Positions 57,616 to 64,000 of a stretch of DNA of 64,000 nucleotides are shown here, piece after piece (the first letter of the stretch is position 1; every line of letters starts with the position of its first letter). The stretch is from Botryosphaeria dothidea (Eukaryota > Ascomycota > Dothideomycetes > Botryosphaeriales > Botryosphaeriaceae): NCBI GenBank assembly GCA_011503125.2, contig WWBZ02000002.1, positions 62,001-126,000 on the forward strand. The letters are read 5' to 3'. The notes under the pieces are model-generated. The model did no database searches and had not been told where the DNA came from. It saw only the letters and a list, made by a program, of their open reading frames with translations. A program made the translations under genes and the position numbers.

Positions 57616-60600
57616 TCAGCCTTCGCTCTCCCGGATCAGGCTTTGGATAGTAGAGATCCTGGCCGTCCAATAAGGGAGCTTCTGCATGAGTTTCTCGCGT
57701 AGCGCCTTGATACCGGGGGCGTCGTTTTGATCCGTCTTGAATAGGCGCAGGAATGTTCCGTGGAACTTCTCGAAAATTTCCAAGATCTGCTTGGTGAACT
57801 CTTCGATATGTTGCTGAATCAGCTTCTGCGCAGCCCTCTTGGCTTTGTCATGAATTACATTCCAAGGCCCCTTGGCGCCTTTCTCTGTCAATTTTGACAT
57901 GAATTTTTCAAGACGCTTCATGCGAACGCCCTGACCTGACATATTTGCGCACTCCGCGTAAGTCTCTTCGAGAGCCTGGACTAGATAGCACTGCTCCAAC
58001 TCCGTCGTTGAGATTATGGAATCCCTGATGGCCCTGTACAAATTAGCAGTTGAATATGAATAGCCAATGGTAAACTTACCAAAATCCCTTCTCGACCAGA
58101 TCCGCCCTCGCTTTGCATTCGGTATCGATCTCGTCAATTTTCAGACAAAGATCCTCAAAGAACGGCTTCAGAACGGCTTTGGAGGGACCAGCTTCGTCTA
58201 AATATCAATCAGTATATTTCCACACAGATTGAGAGCTGGGTCAAAGGCGGATTACCTTCTAGCTTCTGGATCAGGGATTGCACAATGCCCACAACCTTCT
58301 CTGACAAAACACGCCCTACTTCCTCGCTCAGATCTTCCCAGCGACGGAGGTCGCTCTCGATGTCCTTGATGACGGGCTCGAGCATTCGTGCATTCCAGTC
58401 TTGATGCCCGACTTTCTTAGTCCGCCACTTGCCTTTGTGCTGGCAGAACGCCTTTTGAGTGGCTAGTAAGTTTTGTCAGCGCGCGCCAAATAGTTAAGAA
58501 AGTCTTGCTGAGACCTACAGCTCGTCCACTAACAAAATTAAACGTCAGCCAAAAATTCACTTTAATTCAGGACAGACTTTCTTACCGTGGAGTACTCTGT
58601 TAGGTTGGCCCTTGCTGCGGCAATGTATACAGTCTTATTCTTTGGATGTTCTTTGGGGGAATCAGTAAATTTTTGTCTGAATATTTCAGATATGGACTTA
58701 CTGATCTTGCCCAAGCTGCCCAAGATATCAGCTTCCAGCAGGTTCTGAAAGACCTCGCGGATTTCTTTGGAGATTGTCTGCTCCTCAGTCAGCTAAAGCT
58801 TTTTTTAAAAACACGGATAGTTCATTTACCCCCTGCTCCTCCAATAAAACCCTCTCAAGATGCCCCCTCCTCTTCAGGCTTGACTGGGAACAAGTCATGG
58901 CAAGGGTATTCAGGAGCGATGGCAACCTGTACTTAACGTGGTGCTTGAACGCCATCATCTTCCGTTCAGCCGGAAGTGCGTGGATATAGGCGCGGAGCCT
59001 TGGAATCTCGGTTGCCTCTACACTCATCTTGGGCTTGTGCTCCGGGTCGTAGCCAACCACGTGTGCCATGTACTCAGAGTTTGAGACGCAAAACACCGGA
59101 AGAATTTCCTTCTTCATCATGGTGTAATGTTTGTCTATGAGTGACTTGCGGACTTTGTTATTACGAATCCCCCTGCAGATCTCGGAGATCCGAGTCTCTT
59201 TCGCCAACCTTGCCGTCCTATCAGAGAAAATCAGTGATCGTTCTTCAAGGGAAGTGAAGGAAATCTTCCAAAAAAAAGCACATAAGCTTCGAAAGTTATA
59301 CTTACCTCAACTCGTTTCCGCGGGTTTCAAGTTCATCGAGGAGATCGTAATCTTTGCGGGCTTTGGCCTGGTCCTTCTTGGACTTCATGCCCTCCAACTC
59401 CGAGGCCAGCATGCCCAGCTCGTCCTTGAGCACAGCTAGCTCCCGGACATCTCCGGCACTAGCACTAGCCATGGAGATGTACCGATCCCGATTGGCGGTT
59501 ATGCACTTGAGGAAAAATTAGCCAGGTAATCGGGAAAAATTGCCACAGTCAACTTACATCCGCATGGGTTGCCACCATGAAAACATTAGGGCCCCTCTTG
59601 CGCCTGTACGCCTCTACTAGAGAGCGGTGCGTAGCAGCGTCGGTCTGTACACGCTCAATCCTGGCCACCACGCCTGTATGATACACGCCGCCCATGTAGA
59701 CCTTGGTGGCCTGAATGCGCGTCTGATTGATGTCGTTGGTCCCCGGTAAATCCGCAAGAACGATGTCCTGGGCAAGAATTGGACAATCGATGTAGGTCCT
59801 GAATTGAAAGAAAAAATTAGCACAGCCTATCAAATGTTGAATGAATGGGAAACAAACCGGACGGTCTTGACCAACGGCCATGGGGAAGGACGATCCCCGT
59901 TTACATGCTGCAGGAAGGGCGCAACCTGCTCTTTAAGAAGATCCGGCGAAGGTGCGGAGATTGTGTACTTGCCGGCATCGACGCCGAGTTCCTTGAACAG
60001 AGCGTCTAACCAAACCTTGAGCTGAGCAATGATGCGTGGATCACCGCGCAATTTTGCCGTGGACAGGAATTTCTTGGTCGCCTCCAGATCCTTGCATTCC
60101 TCCTTGTTGGAAAATAAGGAGAAGATGGCATCTGTTGCAGTGGCGGAACCTTGTCCGTTCTCGACCTCTTCATCAACGTCATCAGCGTCATCCGCAGGAC
60201 CTCCCGGTACCCGAATCGCCCTTCAAGCCGATCTTGATCTCACTTGGGTAGCTGATCGTCTGAGTGCGCACCGCCATATCACGGAGGTATTCAAAGTCTT
60301 CGTCGATGTCAGGGCTTTGCGAAATGGTCTCGGATATTTCGCAAAGAACTCCACGAGCCATCTTCTCTGCCGATACAAAGCTGGAGTGGTTGATGGCTGT
60401 CTTCGGCAAGGATTCTTTGCTAGGGTCGTACTTGGCGTCACCTTCCTCAAGACCCTCCCCGTTGTGCATTGCTTCAAAGTCTAAAATACACAATCAGCAT
60501 CGTTGCTTCAATGCCTTTTGAGCCTTTTCTTTGACTTACCTCGCTTCTGCGAAGACTTGCCATCGGACGTTTGAGATGGCGTTATTGGGGAGAAATGGGA

Positions 60601-60870
60601 TTGCAAGGATGTGTCGATCCTCGCCTCGGGCACTGGGGGTGTGGATTCAACAGTGAAAGGTGTGGGAGTCGTGTGCTGAGTGAAAATGACCTGCCCATGT
60701 TGAACACCTGGCTCGAGCTTGATGGCGGTCGGAAGCTCGTGGCTTTCGTCAACAAGAGGCTTGTACTCTGTCTGCGAATTACTAGTCTCATGCTTGAGAA
60801 CTGGAGATTGAGGTGAGACGCGAGACCCACCTGAGGATGGCGCAGGCGTTAGAGGGCTTCCGTCCTCCAT
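57616..60870 (-). CDS. SLIP-GC-like dynamin-superfamily GTPase with broken P-loop (possible pseudogene)
   Basis: Belongs to the fungal P-loop GTPase family resembling vertebrate nuclear GTPase SLIP-GC. Exons 60540..60870, 59858..60480, 59558..59798, 59306..59505, 58830..59217, 58586..58792, 58519..58528 (10-nt microexon), 58256..58462, 58080..58197 and 57616..58033 splice in frame except for one lesion. Seen: DEDFEYLRDMAVRTQTI, then IKIGLKGDSGTG followed by R-S instead of K-S and a stop in that frame near 60188. The next frame carries the acidic linker DDADDVDEEVENG, FSLFSNKEE, the G3 motif VLADLPGTNDINQTR, a coiled coil, and the C-terminal WTSSTQKAFCQHKG and VGHQDWNARM blocks. About 70-80 residues (end of G1, switch I) are missing. 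A 79-nt GTACCG..CAACAG intron could restore frame but would remove G1. A further 5' exon (60965..61005, Met at 61005) is possible. GTP hydrolysis is unlikely. Confidence 0.72.
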
Positions 60871-62091
60871 GGCAACTTCACCCAGAGTAGGGCTCTCGTA
60901 AGTACTATCAGATCTTGAAGCATGTCAGTGTGGGTTCATAGAGTGAAGTGAAGGTGAAGCATACCTTAGTTGAACAAGATGAAAAGAGGTCAGAGGCAAG
61001 ATCATACGACTGCGCAAGAGGTGGAGGTTGTGGAAGAAGAAGAGGTGGTGGCTAGTGGTCGAGCGGGCGCTTTATAAGCTGTAGCCTTGGACCCTGGGCT
61101 CTATCGGGGTCACGAGGCCCTTAATAACTGAAGAAGAAGGAGAAAGAAGTAGAGAGCACCAATATAAGGCAGGAGCCATGTATGTATGTGGCAAGAGCGG
61201 TGTCACGGCTTCCCGACCAAAGTGACCACAGATCACTCTTCCACGTGATCATGCGGTTACGCATACGCGTTTCCACGTATATAGACACTCGATCCACTTC
61301 AAAGTTCAAAGCCGTTGCAGCGGGTTAAATATTGTAGATTTGGAGATGCGATGGGGTGAATGGAGAATGCGCTCAGATCTTTTTCGAACGGATTCAGCAT
61401 TGAGGGGATTTTTCGAGGCCGTTACTAATTTCCCACCCTTCTTTTTGCTATTTTCCCGCCCCCCCCACCTTCCTCATTCACAAATATCGTTTATCCACTT
61501 TAGAGAAACCGTCGATTCTTACGCCTAAATCGTCAAAAACCTCCTTACACTATTAAAGATCACTTATATTAACTAAACTCACTATAAACCTGTGCTATCT
61601 TATTATCGTAAGAATTACTCTTAAGCCGCCGCAGCCTCTACTTAGCCTATACGTATAAAACTACCCGTTTCCGTGTATAATAAGAGTTGCCGTTAACAAC
61701 GGTTTAGTCGTCTTTATCGAAACAGCAATTTAGGGGGTGGGAAATTAGCAACGGCCTTTTTCGGATACTAACGTAAGAAAGGTAACTCTACTTACCTATT
61801 TGGGCATCTTCTCCATTTGGCCATCGGCCGTATGATTTGTAGGAGTAAAGCCTAGACACTGTGCATGCAAGTAGAACGCCTTGGGAAAATTCACATATTC
61901 TCTAAATAATTCTAGTCCCAAAAAAAAAAGAACATCAGAACGAGACGACAGAAATATGAGACTGCGTTATCATTTAGTTGAACTCTTCTGCGGACCATCG
62001 TGTAGTTAGTTCAAGAATGCACCGCCTATCTCTTTCGAGAGGGCCTACGATCAGGTTGGCACATGAATGCGATTATAGAATAAACACACAT
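60871..62091. other. Intergenic with AT-rich inverted-repeat element
   Basis: Left: promoter or 5' exon of the GTPase-like gene. Middle: the 340-bp element at 61417..61756. Right: 3' UTR of the RNase T2 gene. The surrounding DNA is AT-rich compared with the rest of the window. No gene supported. Confidence 0.55.
61417..61756. mobile_element. 340-bp hAT-like MITE, AT-rich interior
   Basis: Terminal inverted repeats of 22 bp with one mismatch: it starts GGCCGTTACTAATTTCCCAC and ends with the complement GGAAATTAGCAACGGCC. Direct flanks read TTTTTCGA on the left and TTTTTCGG on the right, an 8-bp target duplication with one difference, as hAT elements leave. The interior (about 61520-61700) is rich in TA and poor in CpG, compatible with RIP. 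There is no open reading frame of note, so it is non-autonomous. Confidence 0.75.
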
Positions 62092-62962
62092 CTATCTACT
62101 ATACGACGCCGGCTTCGGAGGATAGACGATTCCTGTCTTCGGGCAGTTGCTGCCGTACGTGGTATTCGTGGGAACGTAATGCCCACCCTTGACCCTTCCA
62201 GCCAGATGGTGGTAGTACCACACCTCGCTCAGCGAGCCATTCGTGCAGCCGATGTGCGGCAGGTACCCTCCCGTCACCTTGACGAAACAAGCCTCGAGAT
62301 CCGCCAATGCATATGTGGTGTTGCTAGCGGGGACGATGCCACAGGAAGCCAGGTAGTCCTTAGTCGGCAATTGCTTGTGGAGGTAGACGACCTCTTGGAG
62401 GAATTCGATGAGCTCGAGCTCCGGCGTGTAGTGGGTGTAGCAGGAAGGACGCAGGGTCGTCATGCAGGTGCCGTGCTTGCTCCACTCGTGTTCCCAGAGC
62501 TCTTCGTCCGTGCCGTTGGAGGTGGTTATGACGGGATCATTCTGTGGAGTCGTATCAGCACGGTGCTCTTCTCCGCAGCACGAGGAGACTGACCCTCCAA
62601 TTCTCCTTCATGTAATCCAGCAGACTATTCTGGCGGTACTCCTCCAAAGTTGAAGCGATGCCCACGTAATTTCTAGTGTTATCGCAGGAAGAGGGGTAGC
62701 TGCCGTTGCAGAAATCATTCCAGAGGCCGTGGATGGTCCAGGTATTCTCGGGACCGCCAGCAGTGCTCGAGTACAGCTGGGTAAGCAGCAAGAGGCCACC
62801 GGGTGACTCGACGCAACAGGCGTCGGTGGTCAAGCTCTCAGGCGAGCAAGATAGTACGTTTAAGTCATGCCTGGAGCAGTTGCCGTTGTAGGGCGAGTGC
62901 AAGCTCGCCGCGGCGGCGAGAGACAGGGAGGCTGCGCCCAGGATCAGACGAGGGACGAGCAT
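62092..62962 (-). CDS. Ribonuclease T2, secreted
   Basis: Endoribonuclease cutting RNA via 2',3'-cyclic phosphates; extracellular or vacuolar. Exons 62594..62962 and 62092..62541 (52-bp intron, GTCAGT..CCACAG) join in frame to 272 aa, the usual fungal length. Residues 1-19 (MLVPRLILGAASLSLAAAA) form a signal peptide. Conserved active sites: WTIHGLWNDFC (CAS I) and WEHEWSKHGTC (CAS II), both with catalytic His. Cysteines in NCSRHDLNVLSCS, DACCVES, SSCDN and ASCG fit the fungal T2 disulphide pattern, and there are several NxT/S sites. A TTATAA box lies about 55 bp upstream. Secreted T2 RNases of fungi serve nutrition and in some cases act on host RNA; which applies cannot be told. Confidence 0.95.
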
Positions 62963-63014
62963 GGCGGAGGAAAGGCGCGGTGAGGAGCGGAGAGCGCCAT
63001 TGTACCTGGCTGGC

Positions 63015-63020
63015 TTATAA
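63015..63020 (-). promoter_or_regulatory. TATA-like box of RNase T2 gene
   Basis: TTATAA, palindromic, 53-58 bp upstream of the start codon at 62962. Plausible core promoter element. Confidence 0.4.
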
Positions 63021-63277
63021 GCATTGTCGGTCGGGAGTCGCCGCTGGAGATGGCGACGGCGATCAGGTACCACAGGGCTTTCGGAGGTGGGCGGTGGGCG
63101 GCGAGTTGAGGCTGAGGACCTGCTTGTTTGGGAATTGGTGGCCGACACGGGCGACGATAGCGGAGATGCGAGGCGTGGTGACTCGGGAGGTCGGACACCC
63201 CGCGGCAAGGATTTTGCTGGATGATGGGATCCGAAAAGCCCTGAACCCAAAAGGCCCTACGCCGTGCCGTTTCCAGA

Positions 63278-63357
63278 GGGAGCGGAGGTATTCGCCCAGA
63301 TGTTAATGTCCAGTAAAAAACAATACATTTCCATCCGAACGAATGATTCGACTGCCC
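63278..63357. mobile_element. 80-bp inverted-repeat element, diverged copy
   Basis: The left arm opens GGGAGCGGAGGTATTCGCC and the right arm ends CGAACGAATGATTCGACTGCCC. Each aligns with the arms of the perfect copy at 23152..23234, and total length is nearly identical (79-80 bp). The inner word GATGTTAATGTCC is shared with the copy at 57123. It lies between the divergent RNase T2 and SET-protein promoters. Confidence 0.6.
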
Positions 63358-63705
63358 ATGGTATGGGCACATGGAATCAAGCTTCAGAAAATGTTGCCGT
63401 TGAGTGTCCGGGGCCCCGACTCACCACGTCCGATATGTGAGGGACCGTGCGTTGATGTCATAGCCGAAGGCTCTGCACTCGGGCCTTTGCATCACCGTCG
63501 TCCGCACACGAGCCATCATGGACGACACCGATTGGAGCAGACTCTCGCTTCTACTTCAACATAGCCGCCGACCTGTAGCGGTTGCCAGTTAAAATACTCG
63601 AGCAGTCTGGAGCGACTAAACATTCCTCTGACCGACCTGAACTCAAATTCAGGATTTTTGTTCTCTTGGACGGGCATCTAGCGCCAGCATTTCACGAGCA
63701 GAATC

Positions 63706-64000
63706 ATGACAAAGTCAACGGAGGAAAATGTGAGCCGTCTCGTAGACTGGTTTGTCCAGCATGGTGGCTTCGTGCATCCCAGCGTGCGATTCTCTCAAGA
63801 CTCGGCCGGAGGTGTTGCAGCTTTCGCAAATGAGGACTTGTCTGATCTTCCCAATGGCGGGCTGCATCTTTTGACCTGCCCTCTCAGACTGCAACTTTCT
63901 TATCGTCAAGCTCCTGAAGCGGTGCAAGGTCAATTGTCTGAGAATATACTCTCCAACATTGCCCTGATTAAGGAACTTCTTCTCGGCGAGGAATCTTTAT
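63706..64000 (+). CDS. SET-domain lysine methyltransferase-like protein, 5' part (runs off window)
   Basis: Starts at ATG 63706 and stays open to the window end (98 codons, no stop), so only the N-terminus is seen. The opening VSRLVDWFVQHGGFVHPSVRF, then DSAGGVAAFANEDL and LTCPLRLQLSY, is the beginning of SET domains of the Rkm/SETD-type fungal methyltransferases. In those enzymes W-x-x-x-x-G-G-x-x-H and the later C-P block precede the catalytic core. The catalytic SET motifs (NHS, ELxxDYG-like) would lie beyond 64000. An intron near the end cannot be excluded. Confidence 0.7.
   Translation, partial: MTKSTEENVSRLVDWFVQHGGFVHPSVRFSQDSAGGVAAFANEDLSDLPNGGLHLLTCPLRLQLSYRQAPEAVQGQLSENILSNIALIKELLLGEESL

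Larger units (their letters stand above)
62963..63705. other. Divergent intergenic, RNase T2 / SET protein
   Basis: 743 bp with the RNase T2 promoter (TATA at 63015), a degenerate inverted-repeat element at 63278..63357, and the promoter of the SET-domain gene. Confidence 0.5.

Noticed and set aside
1..64000. tRNA, rRNA, CRISPR or a biosynthetic gene cluster
   Set aside because: No B-box-containing cloverleaf, rRNA-like stretch or spaced repeat array was found by eye. The PLP enzyme and the siderophore acyltransferase are far apart and lack partner genes. A tRNAscan or cluster search would be decisive.

Overview
The window is nuclear DNA of a filamentous ascomycete (Pezizomycotina). Genes sit on both strands and most carry short introns of about 46-100 bp with GT..AG ends and CTAAC/CTGAC-type branch sites. 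The protein set also fits: a QDE-2-type Argonaute, a GH81 glucanase, a siderophore acyltransferase, ING/PHD, BLM10 and a SLIP-GC-like GTPase. I cannot fix the genus. A dothideomycete-like origin is only an impression. Splice junctions were placed by hand, by requiring frame continuity and family-typical protein sequence across each intron.

Layout, left to right: Argonaute (-); GH81 endo-1,3-beta-glucanase, 7 exons (-); a 2.1 kb gap; UTP14 (-) divergent from mitochondrial MRPL27 (+); COQ3 (+); an ACC-synthase-like PLP enzyme (-) divergent from an ING-type PHD protein (+); ribosomal protein L8 (+) with a small inverted-repeat element in its promoter region; an ornithine cyclodeaminase-like protein (+); a small secreted cysteine protein (-) followed in frame, after a TGA, by a Thr/Ser-rich tract; GH31 alpha-xylosidase (-); BLM10 (-) divergent from GINS subunit PSF3 (+); cis-prenyltransferase (-) divergent from a protein with three Cys-Pro motifs (+); GPI-type serine carboxypeptidase (+); siderophore acyltransferase (-) divergent from SOD2 (+); an F-box-like hypothetical protein (+); a DUF1295 membrane protein (+).

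From about 55.7 kb the character changes. Genes become sparser and the DNA holds degenerate inverted-repeat elements (about 56.8, 57.1 and 63.3 kb) and a 340-bp AT-rich element with terminal inverted repeats and an 8-bp target duplication (61.4-61.8 kb). Here lie a multi-exon SLIP-GC-like GTPase whose P-loop is broken, a secreted RNase T2 and the first exon of a SET-domain protein that runs off the end.

Most genes are unlinked housekeeping functions: ribosome biogenesis, translation, ubiquinone, DNA replication, dolichol, proteasome and oxidative defence. There is no clear biosynthetic cluster. The best candidates for something new are the in-frame TGA before the mucin-like tract, the P-loop-less GTPase, and the family of small hairpin elements.
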